34,845 nt of DNA from Bacteroidia bacterium (GTDB taxonomy: Bacteria; Bacteroidota; Bacteroidia; Bacteroidales; UBA7960), in contig REEA01000113.1 in the NCBI GenBank assembly GCA_007695305.1, positions 1-34,845 of the forward strand, read 5' to 3'. The position numbers and the translations under genes were made by a program. Each line of letters begins with the position of its first letter. Position 1 is the first letter of the stretch. Of the stretch, positions 1-7,229 are shown piece by piece. The notes beneath the pieces were generated by a model, which saw only the letters and a list, made by a program, of their open reading frames with translations, was not told where the DNA came from and did not search any database.

Positions 1-37
1 TGTTTATATTTGGTTGTTCTGTGATATTTTTTTTGAA

Positions 38-75
38 CGCGGATAATCGCTGATAAAAATCCGCGGTGATCAGCG
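38..75. repeat. Interleaved double inverted repeat (pseudoknot-capable)
   Basis: Four related seven-base units occur in order: CGCGGAT (38-44), CGCTGAT (48-54), ATCCGCG (59-65) and ATCAGCG (69-75). Unit 1 is a perfect reverse complement of unit 3, and unit 2 of unit 4. The two stems therefore interleave, as in an H-type pseudoknot, with connecting segments of 3, 4 and 3 bases. Same-direction units start 10 bases apart, close to one DNA turn. The element lies 128 bases past the stop of the amylase gene. From memory, elements built on CGCGGAT/CGCTGAT are dispersed in some Bacteroidota genomes; this window holds only one copy. Confidence 0.7.
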
Positions 76-202
76 TTTGCCAGAGTATTTCAAACCAAAA
101 ACATTCTTTATTGGTGCATGGGTATTAGCTGACTGTGGAACGTAAACAACGCGGCATATAATAGATGTGCGGGTTAACCAATTTGAAAAGGATGAAAACA
201 TC

Positions 203-3200
203 CTAACTACTCAGGCTTTCCCTTAGCTTATCCAGCTGATAGCCTGCTTTCTCGGACAATTGATTGATCATTAGCAGCAAACGAACCGCACGGGTAATTG
301 CCCCGGGCACCCTGCTTTTGCTTGCAGGGGCCGTTTTTTTTCTGAAGCCGGCAAAATATGCGGCAGAAAAGAGCCAAAGGGCCAGCTGTTCAAACTGTTC
401 TTTGCTGTAATACCAGGTACCTTCGTGCTGATTGACACCAATGTAGCTCTTCACAAGCGGATCATTCAGCATATTCAGGGCCATGGTTTTCTGATCGATA
501 ACAACAGGATCATCCGTATCTTTTGCCGGTTTTCTGCCACGTGGCAATTTCTTATCAAGAAAATCGAATACCGAGGCTCCATATTTGACAAGGATCATTA
601 TCAGCAACTTGTCACGTTCAATATCTGCAGGGCTCCGGCCTGTCTGTTGCATAACTTTTTCAAGCATTGGTTCCGGCATCATACCGGCAATAAGATCGAT
701 ATCATTGTTATGTAAACCTTCACGCACGGACCTTAGCGCAAGGTATGCGAGCATGACAAGTGAATTTTCGCGGTAGGTGTTTGTTCCTGACAATACCACC
801 AGATCCTCTGGAGATGAATAGATGGTGCCAGTGAGCAATGGGTTGAGAAAACGGTGGGAAATGTTCAGGAAGTGCATGGCATCGGGTATTGCCCGGAGGT
901 GTTGTTCAAAAGCCTCGTTGACAGACTCCCCGGCACCCTCAAGACCGAAGGTTGTGCAAACCGATTGACTAAAATCACGAAAACGGTTCATAAGTGCTTT
1001 TTCACTTTCTTCCTGTTGCGCGTTTTGTGCTGCTCTGATCAGGTTTTCTGTAAACAATTGAATGTTCTCATGATCAAACATTCTCAGGAAGGCCTCATGT
1101 ACAGCTGAAAGCCTTTGCATGCCCAAGGCAACTTCAACACTGGCTGTCCCCTGGCCGGCCAAATCCCGGTAAAGCCGTTCCAGGCTTCCGTCGTGATCGC
1201 GCAGCTCCCTGAAGTCAATAAACACCCGATATTCAAACCCCTGCAGGTGACGATAAAACCCGTTCTTATGAATGTCTTCCCCTTTGAGCAGGTATTCCTG
1301 ACCTGAAATATGCTCACGAAGCCTGTAAAAAAAGCCTGCACCGGGGTTCATTTCCAAGGCATCAGCAAGGTGCGTGGTAGTCATCTGTCTGTCGGTCAGG
1401 CGCGGCACCGACCTTTTGATATGGCCTTCGGTGGTATCGTATGTATTGTTGAACAGCACAAGGGCTTTTTCATCTCCGTGCCTGTTGGTAAAGGCAAACA
1501 CGTTTTCATTGATATGGCCTTGCGCATTCAGGAAATCATAAAACTGAAAATGGATTACCTCACTAAACAGGTATCTTTTACCGGCCAGAGGGAAAATTTC
1601 ACGTTCATGTTTTTCAACCAGCCATTGTTGCGGTTCTTCATGGTAATAGGCTCGTTGGTATTCCATCCCATATTTTTCTGTAAATCCTTCTATCTGTCCG
1701 TGTGCAAACATGGGCAGGCCGGGCAGGGTATTCATCAGGACACAGATCCCAAAATACTTGTCGCCAGTGCCAAATTGCCTGATGGCAGTTTCTTCATCAG
1801 GATTGCTCATAAAATTGACGTATCGCTTAAGGATCTCCGGTTCAAACTCAAGGGTATTGGTGATGAGATCGCGGTATTTTTCATTTTCCTCATTTTTCAG
1901 CATGTGCATAAAGGCAGAATTGTATACCCTGTGCATGCCGAGTGTTCTCACGAAATAACCTTCCATGAGCCAAAATGCTTCTGCGAGCAGGAGTGTTTCG
2001 GGGAGTTCACTATTGATTCGGTCAACCACTTCGCGCCAAAACTCAACCGGAAAATATTTATCGAAGGTTTCTTTGGTCATGGCATGTTCGGCGCGTGATG
2101 GGATATCGCCGCCACTGCCGGGCGCAGGATACCAGAGTCTGGAAAAATGTTTTTTTGCCAGTGTCATGGCTGCATCAAACCGGATGATGGAGAATTTGCG
2201 TGCTACTTCAAAAATTTTCTGCATCACGGCTTCTCTCACTTCTCCTTTGAGCATATCCAGCTGGGCTGTATCGTTCCAGGGCATCATGGTGCCATCGTTG
2301 CCATGATAAATGTAACGGACAGTGTTGTTATGCTTGTCAATTCTTTGAAACACCACGGCTGCATCCGTTTTGTCATAGTATCCGTCTTCGATGCGGATGT
2401 CGATACCGGGATGATCGGAAAGGTTCTCTCCTGAAAAAGAATAGTTTGGAAATGGGGACACGGGGCTTTGGATAAAATAGTCGGGATGTTCAATCATCCA
2501 CCTGGAGTAGATGCCGGTATGGTTTGGTACCATATCGCTTGCCAGTCGAATACCTTTTTGTTTTGCACGATGGTTGAGGTTCTGATAGGCCTGTTCGCCT
2601 CCGAGACCGGCAGCAATTTCATAATCATACAGCGCGTATGCTGAAGATATGGCATCCGGGTTTCCGGTCAGGTGTTTGATCTTTTGCGACGCCTTACTCC
2701 GCTCCCATATACCAATCAACCACAAAGCGTTGAAATGCCATTGCGCCATTTTGTCCAACTCTTCGTCGGGAATTTGATCAAGCTGGTTAATGTTTCGCTG
2801 ATATTTTTTTGAGAGCTGGTCGAGCCAAACATAGGCGTTTTTTGCCAACAGTACCACACGCGGCATCCAGTGAGTATCGCGTGTAAAGCGTTCTGTTTCG
2901 TCATAATCCTCTCCTGAGGCCTTTCGTGCATCAAAGCCTGATTTTCCCAAAAACAAAGACCCTTGTGTTTCCTTTTTGCCGTAGCCGGGAACCACTGTAG
3001 GGGCTTGTCCTCCCTTGAATCCTGCCGTTTGCAGATCTTCCCTCATCAGGTCTATTCCTTGCAGAACCTGTTTTACGAGCTCATCCGGAAGATAATGCCG
3101 CCAATGTTTGATCACATATTCCAGTTGGCCAAATAAATCATCGGGTGATTCCCGGAATGGGGTTCTGAATAGCGTAAAAATGTCGGTTTTTTCGCTGGTA

Positions 3201-3760
3201 AAAGGAGGCATTCCCCTGAAACAGGTTTCCAGATTTTGCGCCGTTTGTTCCAAAGATGCTTGTTCTGAAAGGGATTGTTTGTCAAACAGCACGGTCATTT
3301 TTTTGTTTGCAGGGTTTTCGTCTGCAAGACAAAACAACATGATCTCTTTGATTACCAGTATGCTGTTATTTCGACCACCGGTGTTACCTGAAAGATAGTG
3401 ACCGGCAGTTTCCTGGCCGGCATGTACTGATCCGGGCGGAAAATTTCTAACAAAGTCTTCCGAAAGCCTGCGGATTTTGTTTTCACCCAAGTGTTTCAAC
3501 AGGTGGTTGTAAACATCGGAGAAAACATCAGTAATGATTTCTTTTTCATAGGCTTTCAACATGTATTCGTATATTTCAAGCAAGAGTGCGGATGCGCGCA
3601 TTTCTCCCAGGTAAATCTGTTCAGCAGACTTTTTCGTGCTGTTAAAGGCGAAAAGGAATTGCCGGATTGCGGGGTAATCGAGAAATTGTAACCTGCCGTT
3701 CACCGGGAACAGGGTATGGGGCAACTGAAATTTTTGTCGTAATTCGCTATGGATATTCAT
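203..3760 (-). CDS. Large GH13 alpha-amylase family protein
   Basis: This 1185-residue protein has a glycoside hydrolase family 13 barrel at about 290-720, flanked by mostly helical N-terminal (about 290 residues) and C-terminal (about 450 residues) parts that I do not recognise. Conserved regions visible are region I DMVPNH (409-414), region II RFDAAM with the expected nucleophile Asp529, region III LLAEAFW with the expected acid/base Glu594, and region IV FMSNPDEE with Asp655. In region IV the usual Asn-His-Asp reads Asn653-Pro654-Asp655, so the substrate-binding His is replaced. Typical alpha-amylases have 450-700 residues, so this one is unusually long. No signal peptide is seen (start MNIHSELRQKF), so it probably acts in the cytoplasm on glucan or maltodextrin. 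It follows the lipid genes on the same strand after 71 bases and may be co-transcribed with them. The substrate is not predictable. Confidence 0.85.
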   Translation of the reverse strand: MNIHSELRQKFQLPHTLFPVNGRLQFLDYPAIRQFLFAFNSTKKSAEQIYLGEMRASALLLEIYEYMLKAYEKEIITDVFSDVYNHLLKHLGENKIRRLSEDFVRNFPPGSVHAGQETAGHYLSGNTGGRNNSILVIKEIMLFCLADENPANKKMTVLFDKQSLSEQASLEQTAQNLETCFRGMPPFTSEKTDIFTLFRTPFRESPDDLFGQLEYVIKHWRHYLPDELVKQVLQGIDLMREDLQTAGFKGGQAPTVVPGYGKKETQGSLFLGKSGFDARKASGEDYDETERFTRDTHWMPRVVLLAKNAYVWLDQLSKKYQRNINQLDQIPDEELDKMAQWHFNALWLIGIWERSKASQKIKHLTGNPDAISSAYALYDYEIAAGLGGEQAYQNLNHRAKQKGIRLASDMVPNHTGIYSRWMIEHPDYFIQSPVSPFPNYSFSGENLSDHPGIDIRIEDGYYDKTDAAVVFQRIDKHNNTVRYIYHGNDGTMMPWNDTAQLDMLKGEVREAVMQKIFEVARKFSIIRFDAAMTLAKKHFSRLWYPAPGSGGDIPSRAEHAMTKETFDKYFPVEFWREVVDRINSELPETLLLAEAFWLMEGYFVRTLGMHRVYNSAFMHMLKNEENEKYRDLITNTLEFEPEILKRYVNFMSNPDEETAIRQFGTGDKYFGICVLMNTLPGLPMFAHGQIEGFTEKYGMEYQRAYYHEEPQQWLVEKHEREIFPLAGKRYLFSEVIHFQFYDFLNAQGHINENVFAFTNRHGDEKALVLFNNTYDTTEGHIKRSVPRLTDRQMTTTHLADALEMNPGAGFFYRLREHISGQEYLLKGEDIHKNGFYRHLQGFEYRVFIDFRELRDHDGSLERLYRDLAGQGTASVEVALGMQRLSAVHEAFLRMFDHENIQLFTENLIRAAQNAQQEESEKALMNRFRDFSQSVCTTFGLEGAGESVNEAFEQHLRAIPDAMHFLNISHRFLNPLLTGTIYSSPEDLVVLSGTNTYRENSLVMLAYLALRSVREGLHNNDIDLIAGMMPEPMLEKVMQQTGRSPADIERDKLLIMILVKYGASVFDFLDKKLPRGRKPAKDTDDPVVIDQKTMALNMLNDPLVKSYIGVNQHEGTWYYSKEQFEQLALWLFSAAYFAGFRKKTAPASKSRVPGAITRAVRLLLMINQLSEKAGYQLDKLRESLSS

Positions 3761-3831
3761 TTATGTAACATCATTTAGTGATTAATGACTGAAAACATGT
3801 TTGTGAAGCGTTGATGTTGAGAGATATCACA

Positions 3832-4503
3832 TCAAAACATTAGCAAAATCATCAGGGCGGTCATTGGAACCGTAAGATTGTCCAGGCCTTTACCGCTGAA
3901 GGCTTCCACGATAGCTGCACCAACGGCCACTGCAACGGCAGCCATAATTGTTTTGGTACTATAGTTTCCAACATACCAGTGAAGTGTGTAAATAGATATG
4001 ATAAATGCAGTAACTAAAAACACGGAACTGCCGAGGTAAGTTTTGTTTAGCTGAAGCTTGTAAATGATGATCTTTCTGACTCTTTTCCCAAAAAATTCTC
4101 CGGTGATACCGGCCAGTGAATCACTGACGGCAAGGATCAGGATGGGGATAATAAACAATTTTGTGTCATTGAGCCATACAGAAACAACAAACGATACCGT
4201 AATGGTTACAGGTAGCAAAACACCGCCATACGTTGTTCTGGAAACATCATTGATCGATCTCAACAGGTCTTTTCGCTGGGCAATCAGCAGCACAAAGAAA
4301 AAAATTATTCCCATTGCCAGCACATGATGATAACTATTAAACACCAGCGGAAATGTAAGTGAAAGGAGGGATGCTGTACTGTGTGCAAACTTCCTGGTGT
4401 ATTCTGTATGGATTTTGAGAATGGAATGGAGTATTTCTCCGGTTGCAAGGATGGCCCCAAAGGCAATGATGTAAAGGACGGTGAAGATAAGTTCCTGGCT
4501 CAT
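3832..4503 (-). CDS. Dolichol/phytol kinase-like (cytidylyltransferase-clan) membrane protein
   Basis: This 223-residue polytopic membrane protein has about seven hydrophobic segments. It resembles the SEC59/VTE5 (dolichol kinase, phytol kinase) family, which uses CTP or another nucleotide to phosphorylate a membrane-embedded lipid alcohol. Visible family features are an Arg-Lys-x-x-His element (RKFAH, about 37-41), a DSLAGITGEFFGK motif in the middle, a following Lys-x-x-x-Gly-Ser (NKTYLGSS), and a C-terminal EAFSGKGLDNLTVP motif. Its ATG overlaps the stop of the upstream cdsA-like gene in an ATGA arrangement (4500-4503), which implies translational coupling. The neighbours are a CTP-dependent lipid activator and a CDP-alcohol transferase, so a role in lipid-alcohol phosphorylation or salvage is inferred. 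The substrate is unknown. Confidence 0.75.
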   Translation of the reverse strand: MSQELIFTVLYIIAFGAILATGEILHSILKIHTEYTRKFAHSTASLLSLTFPLVFNSYHHVLAMGIIFFFVLLIAQRKDLLRSINDVSRTTYGGVLLPVTITVSFVVSVWLNDTKLFIIPILILAVSDSLAGITGEFFGKRVRKIIIYKLQLNKTYLGSSVFLVTAFIISIYTLHWYVGNYSTKTIMAAVAVAVGAAIVEAFSGKGLDNLTVPMTALMILLMF

Positions 4504-5282
4504 GGCAATAGGATGTTTAAAACATACATGACAGCACCTGCGGGGATAAAACCGTCAAACCTGTCTAGAAATCCCCCATGACCGGGCAAAAGGTTGCTAA
4601 AGTCTTTTACCCCGTTTTTCCGTTTATAAAAGGATGCCAGCAGATCCCCTATCAAAGCAAAGATAACGATAATTGCCGTAATAAACATTGCGGATCCCAA
4701 ATTTTCTTTGATCAGTTCCGCTGCAAACAAGGTTGTAACCAATGCAGCAACTATTCCTCCTATTAAGCCTGATAGTGTTTTTTGCGGACTAATGGATGGG
4801 ATCAGCTTCCTCCCACCGAACAGTTGCCCGCTGATCTGGCTAAAAGCATCAAATACCATTACGATAATGAAAACGTAAAGCAAAACACTGCGCTCAAGCA
4901 GGCTGAAAAGGAAAAATGGAATGGCGAAAAGCAGGAATATCAGCAAAGAAAGCAGAAAAATTCGATTATTTTCTGAAGAAGGCTGACACAGGTTCAGCCA
5001 GGTTATTTCACCAAGTCCGGCAACTATCATGATTGCAGCTAAGATACTGAACCAGGGAGGTGAAAACAAAATCCCAAAATAGATGATATGAATAATCAGA
5101 AAATAGGTAACATATTTTGTCCATATTTCACGCTTTTTGATGCGGCTCTTTCCTTTACCAATGATTGCAAATGCTATTGCACCCAAAGCAAAATAAACCA
5201 GAATGATCAAATACAAGCTTTTTTCCATGTCAAGAGTGTTTATTTTTTCACTATTGTGGTGCTTTAAAAAGCGTGCAAGCAT
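4500..5282 (-). CDS. cdsA: Phosphatidate cytidylyltransferase (CDP-diglyceride synthase)
   Basis: This membrane enzyme converts phosphatidate and CTP to CDP-diacylglycerol, the precursor of all phospholipid head-group transfers. The CdsA signature is complete near the C-terminus: SFYKRKNGVKDF followed by LPGHGGFLDRFD, with the Ser-x-x-Lys-Arg, Lys-Asp, His-Gly-Gly and Asp-Arg-x-Asp residues in order. An upstream GQLFGGRKLIPSISPQKT segment is also typical. About seven transmembrane segments are present and the length of about 260 is normal for the family. The ATG at 5282 shares its A with the upstream TAA stop (TAATG), a common reinitiation arrangement, so I chose it. A start at 5228 (MEKSLYLII), directly before the first hydrophobic segment, is also possible. 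The product should supply the CDP-alcohol transferase encoded just upstream. Confidence 0.9.
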   Translation of the reverse strand: MLARFLKHHNSEKINTLDMEKSLYLIILVYFALGAIAFAIIGKGKSRIKKREIWTKYVTYFLIIHIIYFGILFSPPWFSILAAIMIVAGLGEITWLNLCQPSSENNRIFLLSLLIFLLFAIPFFLFSLLERSVLLYVFIIVMVFDAFSQISGQLFGGRKLIPSISPQKTLSGLIGGIVAALVTTLFAAELIKENLGSAMFITAIIVIFALIGDLLASFYKRKNGVKDFSNLLPGHGGFLDRFDGFIPAGAVMYVLNILLP

Positions 5283-5860
5283 TATCTGCGGTGTTCCTTC
5301 AGCACCCAAAAAATTCCTTTTGCGTCGGTACGCATTTCAGGTATCATTAGCTGGATAATAATGTGTTCTATGAATGCCAATATTCCCCATACGATCATCA
5401 CATAATAAAATGGCGTATAAAATCCGAAAGCAAACAATACGAAAAAGAATGTGCCCTGAATATAGCCGCCAATTTTCCAGGAATAGAGATGCAGGCTCGG
5501 GAACCGGCCAAATTTGATCAATGACAGGCCGAGTGCTATTATGAGTAAGCCGATAAACAGTGAGAAACTGAATACGTGCGGGGCAAAATCAGCGCGTTTA
5601 AACACCCAAATTCCAATAAACACCAACAGATAAGTGCCTATATCAGCTATGGAGTCAAGCCTGGCGCCAAATTTTGTTCTTTGACCCAGAATGCGTGCAA
5701 AGAATCCATCCAGGATATCTGTAATCAGGTTAATGATGATCAATATGGCAAATAATTGTTCTCGTTGGTTAAGAGCCATAAACAGAATCACCGGGAAGGC
5801 AAGCAGGCGGTAAAAAGAAAGAATATTTGGCAGGGTAATTTTATTCTTCAAATGCATCAT
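5282..5860 (-). CDS. CDP-alcohol phosphatidyltransferase family protein
   Basis: This 192-residue integral membrane protein is the first gene of a tightly packed lipid operon. The CDP-alcohol phosphotransferase motif is complete at about residues 48-72: DG-x2-AR-x8-G-x3-D-x3-D (DGFFARILGQ, then GARLDSIAD). It binds two metal ions and the CDP-lipid and transfers phosphatidyl to an alcohol acceptor. The family includes PgsA, PssA and inositol-phosphate synthases, and the motif alone does not name the acceptor. Five or six hydrophobic helices are present and the length is normal. Two adjacent ATGs (5860 and 5857) are equally possible starts. The stop overlaps the cdsA start by one base. A plausible promoter lies about 50 bases upstream. 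Confidence 0.85.
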   Translation of the reverse strand: MMHLKNKITLPNILSFYRLLAFPVILFMALNQREQLFAILIIINLITDILDGFFARILGQRTKFGARLDSIADIGTYLLVFIGIWVFKRADFAPHVFSFSLFIGLLIIALGLSLIKFGRFPSLHLYSWKIGGYIQGTFFFVLFAFGFYTPFYYVMIVWGILAFIEHIIIQLMIPEMRTDAKGIFWVLKEHRR

Positions 5861-5911
5861 TTGCTTGTTAAAAAAACCAAAACCTGCAGTTTAGATTGGT
5901 GCGTGGTTTTG

Positions 5912-5943
5912 CAAATTAACGAAATACAGGGCAATTATCCAAA
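5912..5943 (-). promoter_or_regulatory. Probable promoter of the lipid operon
   Basis: Read on the minus strand, TTTG (5943-5940) is followed after 20 bases by TTAATTTG (5919-5912), one mismatch from the Bacteroidota -7 consensus TAnnTTTG. The predicted transcript start near 5905 gives a leader of about 45 bases before the first gene. The 233-base divergent region 5861-6093 holds no gene. I found no equally good plus-strand promoter for the efflux operon; TATATTTC at 6000-6007 is one mismatch off but lacks an upstream TTTG. Confidence 0.45.
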
Positions 5944-6093
5944 TACAGGTAAAGTTTGCTCACGCATCATCCCTAAAACAATTCATCTTAATAACTGTTT
6001 ATATTTCAGTTACCATCTTAATCAATAAGCTATTTAAACCATCTGTATTATCCGTTATCTAATAAGGATATTTACAATTAACGATCACTCGTG

Positions 6094-7206
6094 ATGAATA
6101 AAACAATCCGGTTTTTTATCAATATTGCCATATTGACATTACTTATTGGGATCATCGCGTATCCCAAGGTTAAACCGTTTCTTTTCTCCGGCGGAAGTAC
6201 GGAGACGGAATTCAGGCCGCAGCAGAGACCCTCTTTGCGTGTAAGCGGTATTATCATTTCCCCCACCCTCGTGCGGGATGAGGTACGCAGTACGGGCAAC
6301 CTGCTTCCCGACGAAGAAGTGGATCTGGCTTTTGAGACCAGCGGGAAGGTTATTGGCATCTATTTTCAGGAAGGCAGCCATGTAAAGGAAGGTGATCTGT
6401 TGGCAAAAATGAACGACAGGCATTTGCAGGCTCAGCTTCAAAAGTTACAGGCGCAGCGCCGGTTACTGGTGGAACGGGAGTTCAGGCAGCGGAGTCTGCT
6501 GGAGAGGGATGCCATCAGCCAGGAGGCTTATGACCAGGCTGTGACCGAGCTGGAAACCCTTGATGCAGACGTTGAGCTGCTGAAGGCCCGCATCGCTGAA
6601 ACAGAAGTAAGGGCACCTTTTGACGGCGTTGTTGGCTTACGCTACCTGAGTGAGGGCAGTTTTGCTTCTCCGAGCACACGGCTTGCAAAGCTTATCAAAA
6701 TCAGCCCTTTAAAGCTGGAGTTCACCATACCTGAGCGTTATGCAGGGGATATTGAGCCCGGCTTTCCTGTATTATTCAGTGTTGACGGGATTCTCGAGCC
6801 CCTGGAAGCGGAGGTATATGCCGTAAATCCAATTGTTGATGAGAGAACCCGCACCATCAGGGTGCGTGCCCTTTACGATAATGTGGAGGAAGTATTGAAG
6901 CCAGGCCGTTTTGCATCCATTACGCTTCAACTTGCCGAAATGCAGGAGGCCATTGCTATCCCATCTGAAGCACTTATCCCGGAAATGGAGGGAGACAGGG
7001 TGTTTGTCTATCGCTCAGGCAGGGCGCATCCCATTTACGTTCGCACCGGCATTCGCATGGAAGACAGGGTGCAGATACTCGAAGGCCTTTCATTTGGGGA
7101 CACGCTGCTTACCACCGGTGTTCTTCAGCTCCGGCAGGGTATATCCATTGTTCTCGACAATATGGAAGAAGAAACAGCATACACAATAAATACATCAGCA
7201 GAATAA
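6094..7206 (+). CDS. RND efflux periplasmic adaptor (membrane fusion protein)
   Basis: This 370-residue HlyD/AcrA-type adaptor bridges the inner-membrane RND pump and the outer-membrane channel. An N-terminal hydrophobic segment (about 6-24, FFINIAILTLLIGIIAY) anchors or exports it. The first lipoyl half follows (about 70-105, with VKEGDLLAKMNDRHL), then a short alpha-helical hairpin rich in Gln, Arg and Leu (about 108-170), the second lipoyl half (ETEVRAPFDGVVGLRYLSEG) and beta-barrel domains ending near 355. A GTG at 6091 directly precedes ATG 6094; I prefer the ATG. It is the first gene of a three-gene operon with the pump 23 bases downstream. No adjacent regulator gene shows what the pump exports. 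Confidence 0.92.
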   Translation: MNKTIRFFINIAILTLLIGIIAYPKVKPFLFSGGSTETEFRPQQRPSLRVSGIIISPTLVRDEVRSTGNLLPDEEVDLAFETSGKVIGIYFQEGSHVKEGDLLAKMNDRHLQAQLQKLQAQRRLLVEREFRQRSLLERDAISQEAYDQAVTELETLDADVELLKARIAETEVRAPFDGVVGLRYLSEGSFASPSTRLAKLIKISPLKLEFTIPERYAGDIEPGFPVLFSVDGILEPLEAEVYAVNPIVDERTRTIRVRALYDNVEEVLKPGRFASITLQLAEMQEAIAIPSEALIPEMEGDRVFVYRSGRAHPIYVRTGIRMEDRVQILEGLSFGDTLLTTGVLQLRQGISIVLDNMEEETAYTINTSAE

Positions 7207-7229
7207 ACTTTCAAGACAAGTAATACACA

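Noticed and set aside
1310-2098. Plus-strand open frame of 262 codons inside the amylase gene
   Set aside because: It is antisense to a well-supported GH13 coding region; the translation shows no family motif, and no promoter precedes it.
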